From Prevotella herbatica (GTDB lineage: Bacteria; Bacteroidota; Bacteroidia; Bacteroidales; Bacteroidaceae): a stretch of 64,000 nucleotides of DNA. The stretch is from positions 806,001-870,000 of the forward strand of contig NZ_AP024484.1 in assembly GCF_017347605.1 (NCBI RefSeq), read 5' to 3'. Positions 8,838 through 18,188 of this stretch are shown here, piece after piece. The translations under genes were made by a program, and so were the position numbers. Each line of letters starts with the position of its first letter. Positions within the stretch are counted from its first letter, which is position 1. Below the pieces are notes generated by a model, which searched no databases, had not been told where the DNA came from, and saw only the letters and a program-made list of their open reading frames with translations.

Positions 8838-10121
8838 ATGAAGACAATATTTAAACAAACATACCAGCAATTAAAAGAGCAGCCACTCATAAGTATTGTG
8901 AGTGTTGCAGGAACAGCTCTTTCGCTTTTTCTTATCATGCTTGTTGTTATGATACAACAGGTTAAGGTGGCACCATTTTCACCAGAAGGCAACCGTGATA
9001 GAATGCTACACGTTAAATTCGGATCATTACTCACAAAAGACGGTGAGACTAATGGCCCTATGTCTTTACATGCAATAAATGCTATCTATAAAAATCTGAA
9101 AACTCCTGAGGCTGTTACAGCCTACACTTATTTTCCTACACGTGAGCCTCTATCTGCAAATGGTTCAAAATCATTCACTGCAAACGTAAAACTTACCGAT
9201 GCTGCTTTCTGGCACGTATTCGATTTCAAATACATATATGGCAAACCATATAACGAAGCAAATTTCAAGGCAGGTATACCTTTAGCGGTAATAAGTCGCT
9301 CTACTGCCATAAAACTTTTCAATACGACAGGAGATGTTGTAGGACGTACATTCCTATTAAAGTATATAACATATAAAGTTGCTGCAGTTGTAAGCGATGT
9401 ATCTTCACTTGCCACCATGTCTTATTCACAGATATGGATACCATATACCACGGATCAAGAGACATGCAATATGGTATGGAATAATACAATGGGAATGTTC
9501 AGCACAACAATATTAATGCATTCCCCTAAGGACGAAGCAAAAGTACACGCCGAGGCCTTAGCTAATCTGAACAAATATAATTTAACGATAAAAGATAGTG
9601 GCAATAAACTTGCAAATAGAAATCGTCCTTACAATACAGAGAAAGAATCTATTGATTTTGCAGCAAACCTCGAACCAGATTTGTCTGCAGAACATCGTAC
9701 AGAATTAATAGTATTCCTTATCCTTTTAATTGTTCCAGCTGTAAACTTGAGTAGTATGACACACAGTAGGTTGCGCCAACGCATATCAGAGATTGGCATA
9801 CGTAGAGCTTTCGGCTGCACGCGATGGAGCATATTAAGTCAAATTATCACAGAGAATATGATAGTAACACTATGTGCCGGAGCATTGGGATTTATAATGA
9901 GTATAGCGTGCGGGTTCATTTTTACAGACTCACTGTTAACGCCAGCATATTCAAACTCATATAATAATGGGCCGATGGTGAATATAGGCATACTTATCCA
10001 CGTTTCCACTTTCTTTTATGCACTTGCGTTCTGTTTCGTGCTAAATCTTTTGAGTACAAGCATACCAGCATGGCAAGCATGCAAAACTTCAATTATTAAT
10101 GACTTAAACGGAAAGAGATAA
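8838..10121 (+). CDS. MacB/FtsX-type ABC permease, type A, copy 3
   Basis: This is the third type A permease (427 residues), starting MKTIFKQTYQQLKEQP, with an N-terminal helix at about residues 18-40, a periplasmic domain with FKYIYGKPYNEANF (a segment shared by the type A paralogues) and a C-terminal block containing ISEIGIRRAFGCTRWS. The type B partner starts 4 bases after its stop. Three A copies in one operon point to local duplication of the A/B pair. Confidence 0.9.
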   Translation: MKTIFKQTYQQLKEQPLISIVSVAGTALSLFLIMLVVMIQQVKVAPFSPEGNRDRMLHVKFGSLLTKDGETNGPMSLHAINAIYKNLKTPEAVTAYTYFPTREPLSANGSKSFTANVKLTDAAFWHVFDFKYIYGKPYNEANFKAGIPLAVISRSTAIKLFNTTGDVVGRTFLLKYITYKVAAVVSDVSSLATMSYSQIWIPYTTDQETCNMVWNNTMGMFSTTILMHSPKDEAKVHAEALANLNKYNLTIKDSGNKLANRNRPYNTEKESIDFAANLEPDLSAEHRTELIVFLILLIVPAVNLSSMTHSRLRQRISEIGIRRAFGCTRWSILSQIITENMIVTLCAGALGFIMSIACGFIFTDSLLTPAYSNSYNNGPMVNIGILIHVSTFFYALAFCFVLNLLSTSIPAWQACKTSIINDLNGKR

Positions 10122-10125
10122 GACT

Positions 10126-11373
10126 ATGAGCAAGAAACTATTCAAACAGATACGCAACGAATGGCATTATAATATATGGATATTTGTTGAGCTATTGATT
10201 GTAAGTGTTGTTATGTGGTTTATAACAGACTACATGTATGTAATAGCAAGAAATTATATTGAGCCACGTGGTTTCGATATATCACATTGCTACCTAATAA
10301 GTATGGGCAAACTAACACCAAATAGCCACGAATACAATCCTGCAGACACAACAGACAACGATGATCGTGCCGAACTTTTAAACCGCATTCAACATAGACC
10401 AGAAGTTGAGGCTGCAAGTTTATCAAGTAATTCATATCCTTATGATGGTAGTAATAGTTCAACGATTATCAGTCATGACACCATACAAGTTGGTAACAAC
10501 GATTGGACAATGCGCCGTCTTGTTACTCCAGATTTTGTACGCGTTTTCCGCTATCAAGGTGCAAACGGAGAAACACCAGAGCAGTTGGCAAATCTTCTTA
10601 GTAAAGGCGATATTCTTATATCAGACAACTTATTTAATAAACACAGAATGCCTTCACTTACAGGATTAATTGGCAAAACATTCCATCTTAATCTTGACTC
10701 TACAATAAACTATACCCTTGGCGCCTCACTCAAGCCTGTTAAATATGACGATTTTGAGAGTGCTCGCTATTCATATTCTGGTATGATCAAACTAGGTAAG
10801 GAAAATTATAAAGATATGAACGAACTCTGTGTGAGAGTAAAAGATAATATGGACCATAACTTCATTGATAATTTATGGCGCGATGCAGACAAACAGTTAC
10901 GTGTTGGCAATCTATATATCAGTGATATACAATCATTCCATGATCTTCACACCTCTTTTGAAAGATTAAAAATGAATACTGTGCGTAATTATGTAGCCGG
11001 AGGATTATTCCTAATGTTAAACATATTTTTAGGCATACTTGGTACATTTTGGTTCCGCACACAACAACGTAAAGGAGAGATTGCTCTGTTCAAGGCTCTT
11101 GGAAGCACTAACCACGATGTTTTTAAACGTCAGATATTAGAGGGAATTATACTACTATCTATAGCTACGGTCTTTGCAACAATAATAGATTTAAATCTTA
11201 CTTTCGCAAACTTTAATGCAGCTCATGATGGCATATACTTTGAACCCATTCGTTTCACCGCTACAGTATTGATTTCTTATTTTCTGATAGCAACCATGAT
11301 AATCGTTGGTACATGGTTCCCTGCACGCAAAGCAATGTCAATTCAACCAGCAGAAGCTTTACACGAAGAATAG
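10126..11373 (+). CDS. MacB/FtsX-type ABC permease, type B, copy 3
   Basis: This is the third type B permease (415 residues), starting MSKKLFKQIRNEWHYN, with an N-terminal helix, a periplasmic domain and a C-terminal block containing FRTQQRKGEIALFKALGS. It ends with PARKAMSIQPAEALHEE. It lies 16 bases before the TolC-like gene. As the last permease it completes three A/B pairs served by one ATPase, one adaptor and one outer-membrane channel. Confidence 0.9.
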   Translation: MSKKLFKQIRNEWHYNIWIFVELLIVSVVMWFITDYMYVIARNYIEPRGFDISHCYLISMGKLTPNSHEYNPADTTDNDDRAELLNRIQHRPEVEAASLSSNSYPYDGSNSSTIISHDTIQVGNNDWTMRRLVTPDFVRVFRYQGANGETPEQLANLLSKGDILISDNLFNKHRMPSLTGLIGKTFHLNLDSTINYTLGASLKPVKYDDFESARYSYSGMIKLGKENYKDMNELCVRVKDNMDHNFIDNLWRDADKQLRVGNLYISDIQSFHDLHTSFERLKMNTVRNYVAGGLFLMLNIFLGILGTFWFRTQQRKGEIALFKALGSTNHDVFKRQILEGIILLSIATVFATIIDLNLTFANFNAAHDGIYFEPIRFTATVLISYFLIATMIIVGTWFPARKAMSIQPAEALHEE

Positions 11374-11389
11374 AATAAGTATTTATGAT

Positions 11390-12859
11390 ATGAAAAAAAT
11401 TATATTTCTAATTTCATTTTTTCTAATGCATGCATGTGCAAAGGCTGCAGACAACAACATAAAGTTAACTCTTACAGAGGCTATCTCGATGGCTCGCAAA
11501 AAGAGTGTTGATGCAGTGGTAGCACGTGGAGTGTTGAAGTCAGCTTACTGGGCATACCGCACATACCAAGCCGACTTGCTCCCAGAGTTATCTTTCGATG
11601 GAACAGCACCACAATTCAATAAGAGCTATAGTTCGTATCAGCAAAACGATGGATCTTATAAATTCATACGAAATAACTGGTTCGGTATGAATGGTGCCCT
11701 AAATGTTAATCAAAATATTTGGCTGACAGGTGGTCAACTCTCTCTCTCCACCTCTTTAGACTATATAAAGGGGGACGGCATGAAAAACTTTATGTCTGTC
11801 CCCATCAGCCTTACTCTTAATCAACCGATTTTCGGTGTAAACAACACTAAATGGAATCGTCGTATCGAACCTCTTAAATATAACGAGGCTAAAGCTGCTT
11901 TTGTAACAGCAACAGAAGAAGTAACGATGAAGACTATACAATATTTCTTCAACCTTTTATTGGCGCGTGAAAATGTGAATATAGCAAAGCAGAATTTACA
12001 AAATGCAAAGCGTCTATTTGATATCGCTGATGAAAGAAAAAAGATGGGGCAAGTTAGTGAGAGCGATTTGCTAAGATTAAAATTATCAGCCATCAATGCA
12101 CAAAGTACACTTACTGACAATGAAAGCTCGCTTAATAGCAATATGTTTCAACTAAAAACATTCCTGAATATAAACGACAGCACTCCTATTGATTTGGTCA
12201 TACCTGAAAAATTGCCAGAAGTGTCTATTCGTTATGCTGATGTTCTGGATAAAGCTTTAGAGAATAATTCGTTTGCTCTGAACATTCGTCGCCGACAATT
12301 AGAGTCTGACTATGCTGTAGCAAAAGCAAAAGGCAACTTAAGAAGCATAAAGCTCACGGCATCTGTTGGTTATAGCGGCATAAGCAATGACAGAATAAGA
12401 TATGCTTATGACGATCTTAAAAATAACACGATAATAAGTATTGGATTTAGCGTCCCTATACTTGATTGGGGTAAGCGCCGTGGTGAGGTAAAAGTGGCAG
12501 AAAGCAATCGTGAAGTAACAGAAAGTAAACTGCGACAAGAACAACAAACTTTCAATCAAGACATATTCTTACTTGTAGAGCATTTCAACAATCAGAGCAA
12601 ACAACTTAAGCTAGCCACTGAGGCTGACAGTATTGCTCAACGTAGATACAAAACTAGTATTGAGACTTTTATGATAGGAAAAATTAATACGCTAGACTTG
12701 AACGATGCACAGGTAAATAAAGATGATGCAAGGCAGAAAGACATCGCGCAACTTTTTTACTATTGGTATTATTACTATCAATTACGTAGTCTCACCTTAT
12801 GGGATTTTGCAAAAAATAAAGGGATAGATGCTGACTTTGATGAAATAATTAAACAGTAA
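11390..12859 (+). CDS. TolC-family outer-membrane efflux channel
   Basis: This protein forms the outer-membrane exit duct of the export system. The ATG at 11390 is preferred over an in-frame start at 11306 because it gives a clean signal peptide (MKKIIFLISFFLMHACAKAA, cleavage near AKA-AD) and avoids overlap with the permease. The 489 residues contain the two outer-membrane efflux repeats, each with long helices (about 180-300 and 380-460) and beta strands, with the LTLTEAISMA opening typical of the family. It lies downstream of the last permease in the same operon. Confidence 0.92.
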   Translation: MKKIIFLISFFLMHACAKAADNNIKLTLTEAISMARKKSVDAVVARGVLKSAYWAYRTYQADLLPELSFDGTAPQFNKSYSSYQQNDGSYKFIRNNWFGMNGALNVNQNIWLTGGQLSLSTSLDYIKGDGMKNFMSVPISLTLNQPIFGVNNTKWNRRIEPLKYNEAKAAFVTATEEVTMKTIQYFFNLLLARENVNIAKQNLQNAKRLFDIADERKKMGQVSESDLLRLKLSAINAQSTLTDNESSLNSNMFQLKTFLNINDSTPIDLVIPEKLPEVSIRYADVLDKALENNSFALNIRRRQLESDYAVAKAKGNLRSIKLTASVGYSGISNDRIRYAYDDLKNNTIISIGFSVPILDWGKRRGEVKVAESNREVTESKLRQEQQTFNQDIFLLVEHFNNQSKQLKLATEADSIAQRRYKTSIETFMIGKINTLDLNDAQVNKDDARQKDIAQLFYYWYYYYQLRSLTLWDFAKNKGIDADFDEIIKQ

Positions 12860-12886
12860 TAATAAATCAAATAAGTATATTTCTAC

Positions 12887-12917
12887 TTGCAATTAATCAA
12901 AGAAAACTGTATTTTTG
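12887..12917 (+). promoter_or_regulatory. Housekeeping promoter of the NtrC-type regulator
   Basis: A -33 TTG (12887-12889) and a -7 box TATTTTTG (12910-12917) are separated by 20 bases, matching the Bacteroidota sigma-ABfr consensus. The box ends only 4 bases before the ATG at 12922, so the transcript is expected to be leaderless or nearly so. Confidence 0.7.
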
Positions 12918-12921
12918 CAAT

Positions 12922-14301
12922 ATGATTCTAATTATAGACGATGACATTTCTATACGCGCTTCACTATCATTCATGTTGAAACGTGCTGGTTATGAAGTTG
13001 TGGCTGTATCCTCTCCTAAAGAGGCTATGGTCACAATTCGTGACACTGCACCTCAATTGATATTGATGGATATGAACTTTTCGCTCTCCACATCCGGAGA
13101 CGAAGGAATAACTCTGCTAAAACAGGTTAAGTTATTCAGAAAGGATGTGCCTATAATACTCATGACAGCATGGGGAAGCATTGATCTGGCTGTAAAGGGT
13201 ATGCGTGCTGGTGCATTCGATTTTATAACTAAACCATGGAACAACGCATCTCTTCTGCAACGTATTGAGACAGCTTTAGAGTTAAACTCTATTGATGACA
13301 AATGTGATAAGGAATGCTCTCAAAGCATTAATAGCCCAAATAAAGAAGAAGATAGTTTCGACCGCTCGTTTATCATAGGAAACAGCGATGGACTAAACAA
13401 GGTTCTTGATGTCGTGAAACGTGTAGCTAAGACTAATGCTTCTGTTCTTATTACCGGTGAGAGTGGAACAGGTAAAGAACTTATCGCAGAAGCTCTTCAT
13501 CGCAACAGTATGCGTAAGAATAAAAACTTTGTGAAAGTTAATCTCGGTGGAATATCTCAATCGCTTTTTGAGAGTGAAATGTTCGGTCATAAGAAGGGTG
13601 CATTCACGGATGCATCAAACGACCGTATTGGACGCTTTGAGTTGGCTGACAAAGGTACGATATTCTTGGATGAGATTGGTGATTTAGATATTGGCAGTCA
13701 GGTAAAGCTTTTGCGTGTATTGCAAGATCAGACTTTTGAGCCCCTTGGTGATAGCCATGCTCATAAAGTAGATTTGCGTATCGTATCTGCCACAAATGCT
13801 GATCTTACTAAGCGCATAGCTGAACATTCTTTTAGAGAAGATCTGTTCTACCGTATCAATCTAATCACAGTACATCTACCAGCGCTAAGAGATAGGCGCG
13901 AAGACATTCCGCTATTAGCAAAACATTTCGCTAACAAACAATGCGAAATTAATAATATACCACAAGTAGAATTTTCACCAGATGCCATGAATCTGCTAAC
14001 ACGACTTCCATATAGTGGCAATATACGTGAACTTAAAAATCTTGTGGAGCGTACTATCATCATCTGCTCTAAGAAAATACTTACTGCTGATGACTTTAAA
14101 CCACAAATAAATATTCGCCCAGAGACTAATATTGCGATCAATAGTGATGGACTTACGCTTGATGATATTGAAAAACGTACCATAATTTTATCTCTTAAAA
14201 AGCATAATAATAATCTATGCCATGTAGCGCTCGACCTTGGACTAAGCAGAGCTGCACTTTATAGAAGACTAGAAAAATATAATATAGACTATAAGAAATG
14301 A
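12922..14301 (+). CDS. NtrC-type sigma-54-dependent response regulator
   Basis: This 459-residue activator has a receiver domain (phospho-acceptor Asp50; Thr82 and Lys104 conserved), an AAA+ sigma-54 interaction domain (about 150-385; Walker A GESGTGKE at 179-186, Walker B FLDEIGDL) and a C-terminal Fis-type helix-turn-helix (around NNLCHVALDLGLSRAALYRR). The loop that contacts sigma-54 reads GAFTDA (226-231) rather than the canonical GAFTGA. It overlaps the kinase gene by 4 bases (ATGA). It most likely activates the sigma-54 promoter at 1696 through the palindrome at 1614, which is an inference from layout. Confidence 0.93.
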   Translation: MILIIDDDISIRASLSFMLKRAGYEVVAVSSPKEAMVTIRDTAPQLILMDMNFSLSTSGDEGITLLKQVKLFRKDVPIILMTAWGSIDLAVKGMRAGAFDFITKPWNNASLLQRIETALELNSIDDKCDKECSQSINSPNKEEDSFDRSFIIGNSDGLNKVLDVVKRVAKTNASVLITGESGTGKELIAEALHRNSMRKNKNFVKVNLGGISQSLFESEMFGHKKGAFTDASNDRIGRFELADKGTIFLDEIGDLDIGSQVKLLRVLQDQTFEPLGDSHAHKVDLRIVSATNADLTKRIAEHSFREDLFYRINLITVHLPALRDRREDIPLLAKHFANKQCEINNIPQVEFSPDAMNLLTRLPYSGNIRELKNLVERTIIICSKKILTADDFKPQINIRPETNIAINSDGLTLDDIEKRTIILSLKKHNNNLCHVALDLGLSRAALYRRLEKYNIDYKK

Positions 14302-15602
14302 GACTTCGAGGCTGGTTTATAATACTCATCATACTGTTGTCTGCAACAATCACATTACTGCTGGTGCAAACTTTTGTTCCACAGAAGTTTTTGTTCTACT
14401 CAACAGAGGTACTTGTTGCTGTTATAATAGCCTATATGTTTTTCTTCTATCGCAAAGTTATCAATCCTATTCGAGTAATTGGCAATGGTGTCGAATTGCT
14501 TAAGGAACAAGACTTCAGTAGCCGACTACGTCACGTAAATCAAAAAGATGCCGACCGTATTGTTGATGTGTTTAATCGCATGATTGCCCAACTTAAAGAT
14601 GAACGTCTGCATGTAAGAGAGACTAATCAATTTCTAGATTTGCTTATTAATGCCTCACCGCTTGGTGTTGTTATTCTCGACTTTGATGGACACCTATCGT
14701 CTATGAACCCTGCGGCAGAGAAGTTTTTGGAAATATCATTAATAGCAACCAAGGGAAAGAAAATAAGCGAAATTGGTAGTCCGCTATCTGATAATTTATC
14801 ATCTTTAGGTAAAGACACATCAAGAACATTCCAGTTGAACGACTCACATATATACCGTTGCAGCCGTTTATCATTCATAGATAGAGGTTATGCACATCCA
14901 TTCTACCTTATTGAAAGTCTAACAGAAGAGGTTATGGATGCAGAGAAGAAAGCATACGAAAAAGTGATACGAATGATTGCCCACGAGGTAAACAACACGA
15001 CTGCTGGTGTAACATCTACTCTTGACTCGCTATGCGATATGCTAAAAGATACGCCCGACTCTACCGACATACGTGATGTGATGTCGGCCTGTATTGAGCG
15101 TTGCTACTCTATGAGCAATTTTATAACTAGATTTGCCGATGTTGTTAAGATTCCACAGCCTCAACTTATGGTTAATGACCTTAATCAGTTGTCAGATAAC
15201 TGCATTCAGACCATGGAGACAAAGTGTGCAGAAAACAACATACACATACACAAGGATTTCGCAGATGGGCAGGTACTTGTAAATGTAGACTCAGAACTAA
15301 TAGAACAAGTTATAGTCAACATAATAAAGAATGCAGCAGAGAGCATCGGACAAAAAGGTGATATCTATTGCAAAACTTCATCATCACCCACTATACTTGA
15401 GATCGCTGATACTGGTGAAGGCATATCAGATGATACACAGAAGAAACTATTCAGTCCATTCTTTTCTACGAAGCCAAATGGGCAAGGCATCGGCCTTATA
15501 TTCATACGAGAAGTACTTAACAAGCATAACTGCCATTTCTCACTAAAGACTTATACGGACGGCATTACAAGATTCAGAATAGAATTCGCAAAAATAAAAT
15601 AA
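14298..15602 (+). CDS. Sensor histidine kinase of the NtrC-type pair
   Basis: This inner-membrane kinase (434 residues) has two N-terminal helices (about 6-25 and 35-51) with almost no periplasmic loop, so it probably senses a signal in the membrane or cytoplasm. A HAMP-like segment follows, then a PAS domain (about 110-205, with the ASPLGVVILDFDG start), an H-box with His229 in MIAHEVNN, and an HATPase domain with N-box IVNIIKNAAE, G1 DTGEGIS and G2 GQGIGL. It overlaps the regulator gene by 4 bases. The very short sensor loop resembles kinases that monitor envelope or transport state. Confidence 0.92.
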   Translation: MRLRGWFIILIILLSATITLLLVQTFVPQKFLFYSTEVLVAVIIAYMFFFYRKVINPIRVIGNGVELLKEQDFSSRLRHVNQKDADRIVDVFNRMIAQLKDERLHVRETNQFLDLLINASPLGVVILDFDGHLSSMNPAAEKFLEISLIATKGKKISEIGSPLSDNLSSLGKDTSRTFQLNDSHIYRCSRLSFIDRGYAHPFYLIESLTEEVMDAEKKAYEKVIRMIAHEVNNTTAGVTSTLDSLCDMLKDTPDSTDIRDVMSACIERCYSMSNFITRFADVVKIPQPQLMVNDLNQLSDNCIQTMETKCAENNIHIHKDFADGQVLVNVDSELIEQVIVNIIKNAAESIGQKGDIYCKTSSSPTILEIADTGEGISDDTQKKLFSPFFSTKPNGQGIGLIFIREVLNKHNCHFSLKTYTDGITRFRIEFAKIK

Positions 15603-15858
15603 AGTCTATGCTAGCACTTATCAAGCTTTTGTATATAGCAATGCTATAATTGGAAATAGCACTCAAGTTTTATAGAAAATATAAGTAAAAGTATATATCA
15701 TTGTAATGTATTAATTTCTAAATTAAAACTATTACATATAAAATTTGGGAAGAGATAGATTGGTAAAAAGGCCAAACTAAAGTAAGAGAATCTATCATTT
15801 CAGTATCATTTTTTGCTGCTTCAGAGAGTTTACAACTTATGTTTACTCCAACCTTTAA

Positions 15859-15866
15859 TACTTTTG
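15859..15866 (+). promoter_or_regulatory. -7 box upstream of the outer-membrane barrel gene
   Basis: TACTTTTG fits TAnnTTTG and ends 24 bases before the ATG at 15891. No clear -33 element was found. The start suggested here lies downstream of an in-frame ATG-like codon at 15813, which supports 15891 as the true start. Confidence 0.5.
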
Positions 15867-15890
15867 CATTGCAATTTTAACAAGACTACA

Positions 15891-18134
15891 ATGAAAGTAA
15901 AAGTATTATTTGGTATTAGTGTAATGCTGTTATCTGCGCAAATGATGACGGCACGGACAAAGAATGTTGTTAAGAATGATACAACGACATTGAATAAAAA
16001 AGTTCCCAAGGAATGGTACGAGAAAGAACATCAGCTACATGACGTAACCGTTGTAGCACATACACCTATCGTGAAAATGAAAACCGATAAAATTACTTAT
16101 CAAGTTCGTCACGATGTAGATGCCAAGACTCACACAGTACTAGAAATGTTACGAAAAGTGCCAATGATTACTGTAGACGGCAAGAATAATATATCTGTCA
16201 ATGGGTCAAAACAATTCAAGGTTTACATTGACGGCAGACCAAGTACAATGGTTACTCGCAATCCAACTCAAATATTACGTAACATGCCTGCAAATAGTAT
16301 CGAGAGTATAGAGGTAACTACTAACCCAGGTGCACAATATGATGCAGAAGGTGCGGGAGGCATACTGAATATCATCACGAAGAAAAATAAGAATTTGAAC
16401 AATAAGATAGAAAGTATTAATGGTACTGTACATTCTACTATTGGAACAAATAATTATGGTTTAGATGCAAATATCAGTGGACAAAAAAATCATTTCTCAT
16501 ATGATGTGAATCTAATGACAGACTATATGAAATATAAACACAATAAATCAGAATCTGACATTAATCAAAAATCATTCTCAGCTCATACTTCTCAAGACAC
16601 CAAACAGTCAATGCCTTTCCATATGGCAGAATTCGGCATAGGATATCAGCTAGATTCTTTATCTTCTTTACATATGAATCTGTCTGTTACAAATTTTAAG
16701 CTACATGAATATGGCTTTCCTGAATACTTTTATAAAGGTGGCACTTACGGCAATGGACTGAAATTTGGCAACAACCTAGACACACGCAGTAATGAGACAT
16801 CGTATGATGGAAGCATTAACTACCAGCGCTTTTTTGGAAAGAATAATAAAGGAAGCATGATGTTTACTTATCAGCTTTCACATAATCCTGTAAAAAATGA
16901 TAACGTAAATAGTTTTTTCAACATTAATCAAACTCAACTTGTAATCCCTGAGAGTAGAAAGTCTAGCGTAAGGGAGAAAAATACAGAGCATAATTTTCTA
17001 GCAGACTTTACTATTCCGCTAAATAAAAACACGAAAATTAATACTGGAGCCAAACTAACACTTGGGCAGAATCAAAGCAATTCGTCTGATTACAGAATTG
17101 ACAAAGGCCTATATAAAGAGAATATTGACGGTTCTGTTTTCTATAAGCAAAAACAACAAATTATGGCTATGTATGGAGAGTATGATGCCACAATCGGTTG
17201 GTTATCCGTAAAACCAGGACTACGTTATGAATATACATTGCAGAAAACGAAATATCTGAAAGGAGCTGGTTCTAACTTCAATATCCACTATGGAACTATT
17301 GTGCCAGCATTAAGCATATCGGCTCGTATTAGTGAACTGCAGAATATAGGTGTAAACTATAATCTAAGAATACGCCGACCAGGCATTACTGAACTTGACC
17401 CATATGTTGATCGTTCCAATCCAACAACTCTAGTTTATGGTAATTCTCACCTCGATGCAGAAAAAACCAATAATCTATCAATTGTTTATAATCTCACAGC
17501 TAGTAATTTTGCAATGAATGCGACTTTACGCCATAGTTTCAGCAACAACGCCATTGAGCAATATTCATTTAATAATAATGGAGTTCTCAATACCACCTAT
17601 GGTAATATCGTGAAAAGGAACATCTCTGCCCTTAATCTATATATGAATTGGAGTATGACCACCTCCACACGTATGATGCTTAATGCCGAAGCAGGATATA
17701 CCGACTTAAGAAGTGCAGCTCTAAATGCAAAAAATAATGGATGGAATCTAAACGTTAACTACGGTATACAGCAAAATATGCCATGGGATATCAAACTGAC
17801 TACAAATTTGGAACTGATGACCCGCAAGCATACACTTCAAGGATACGAATCAGGAATGTCACTACTATCAGCTAGTATATCAAAATCATTCTGTAACGAC
17901 AAATGGAATGTTACAGTATCAGGGACAACAGGGTTAGGGCATGGTGGAAACATTGTATGGACATCATATAATAAAGGTAATGATTTTAATTCCACAAACA
18001 GTTTTACAGAACCAGTAAAGAATATATCATTGGGTATCAGTTACACGTTTGGAAGTAAGAAAGAAACAAACAAAGATGATGATGATTGGATGCAGATTGG
18101 TAGCAAATCGCATTCAGGCAAACATAGAAAGTAA
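15891..18134 (+). CDS. Outer-membrane beta-barrel protein with TonB-receptor plug (OMP_b-brl_3 type)
   Basis: This is a 747-residue outer-membrane protein. A signal peptide (MKVKVLFGISVMLLSAQMMTA) is followed by a plug-like domain (about 50-160) with KVPMITVDGKNNISVNGSKQFKVYIDG and the NPGAQYDAEGAGGILNIIT segment characteristic of this family, then a long barrel rich in aromatic beta strands and ending in a charged tail. It lacks an N-terminal CarboxypepD_reg domain. It stands before a LytS/LytTR pair on the same strand, separated by a promoter. Ligand unknown; the family includes many uncharacterised TonB-dependent receptors. Confidence 0.85.
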   Translation: MKVKVLFGISVMLLSAQMMTARTKNVVKNDTTTLNKKVPKEWYEKEHQLHDVTVVAHTPIVKMKTDKITYQVRHDVDAKTHTVLEMLRKVPMITVDGKNNISVNGSKQFKVYIDGRPSTMVTRNPTQILRNMPANSIESIEVTTNPGAQYDAEGAGGILNIITKKNKNLNNKIESINGTVHSTIGTNNYGLDANISGQKNHFSYDVNLMTDYMKYKHNKSESDINQKSFSAHTSQDTKQSMPFHMAEFGIGYQLDSLSSLHMNLSVTNFKLHEYGFPEYFYKGGTYGNGLKFGNNLDTRSNETSYDGSINYQRFFGKNNKGSMMFTYQLSHNPVKNDNVNSFFNINQTQLVIPESRKSSVREKNTEHNFLADFTIPLNKNTKINTGAKLTLGQNQSNSSDYRIDKGLYKENIDGSVFYKQKQQIMAMYGEYDATIGWLSVKPGLRYEYTLQKTKYLKGAGSNFNIHYGTIVPALSISARISELQNIGVNYNLRIRRPGITELDPYVDRSNPTTLVYGNSHLDAEKTNNLSIVYNLTASNFAMNATLRHSFSNNAIEQYSFNNNGVLNTTYGNIVKRNISALNLYMNWSMTTSTRMMLNAEAGYTDLRSAALNAKNNGWNLNVNYGIQQNMPWDIKLTTNLELMTRKHTLQGYESGMSLLSASISKSFCNDKWNVTVSGTTGLGHGGNIVWTSYNKGNDFNSTNSFTEPVKNISLGISYTFGSKKETNKDDDDWMQIGSKSHSGKHRK

Positions 18135-18174
18135 AAAATCACAGTATTAAATTCAGTGTATTAGGAAAATACAG

Positions 18175-18182
18175 TATCTTTG
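18175..18182 (+). promoter_or_regulatory. -7 box of the LytS-type kinase gene
   Basis: TATCTTTG ends 6 bases before the ATG at 18189, giving a predicted leader of only a few bases. It shows that the in-frame TTG at 18180, inside the box, is not the start. Confidence 0.6.
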
Positions 18183-18188
18183 CGACAT

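Noticed and set aside
8405..9034. 209-codon ORF on the minus strand
   Set aside because: Shadow frame across the junction of two permease genes with no motif.
15813..15890. Longer N-terminus for the barrel protein
   Set aside because: The -7 box at 15859-15866 lies inside this extension, and the signal peptide begins at 15891.
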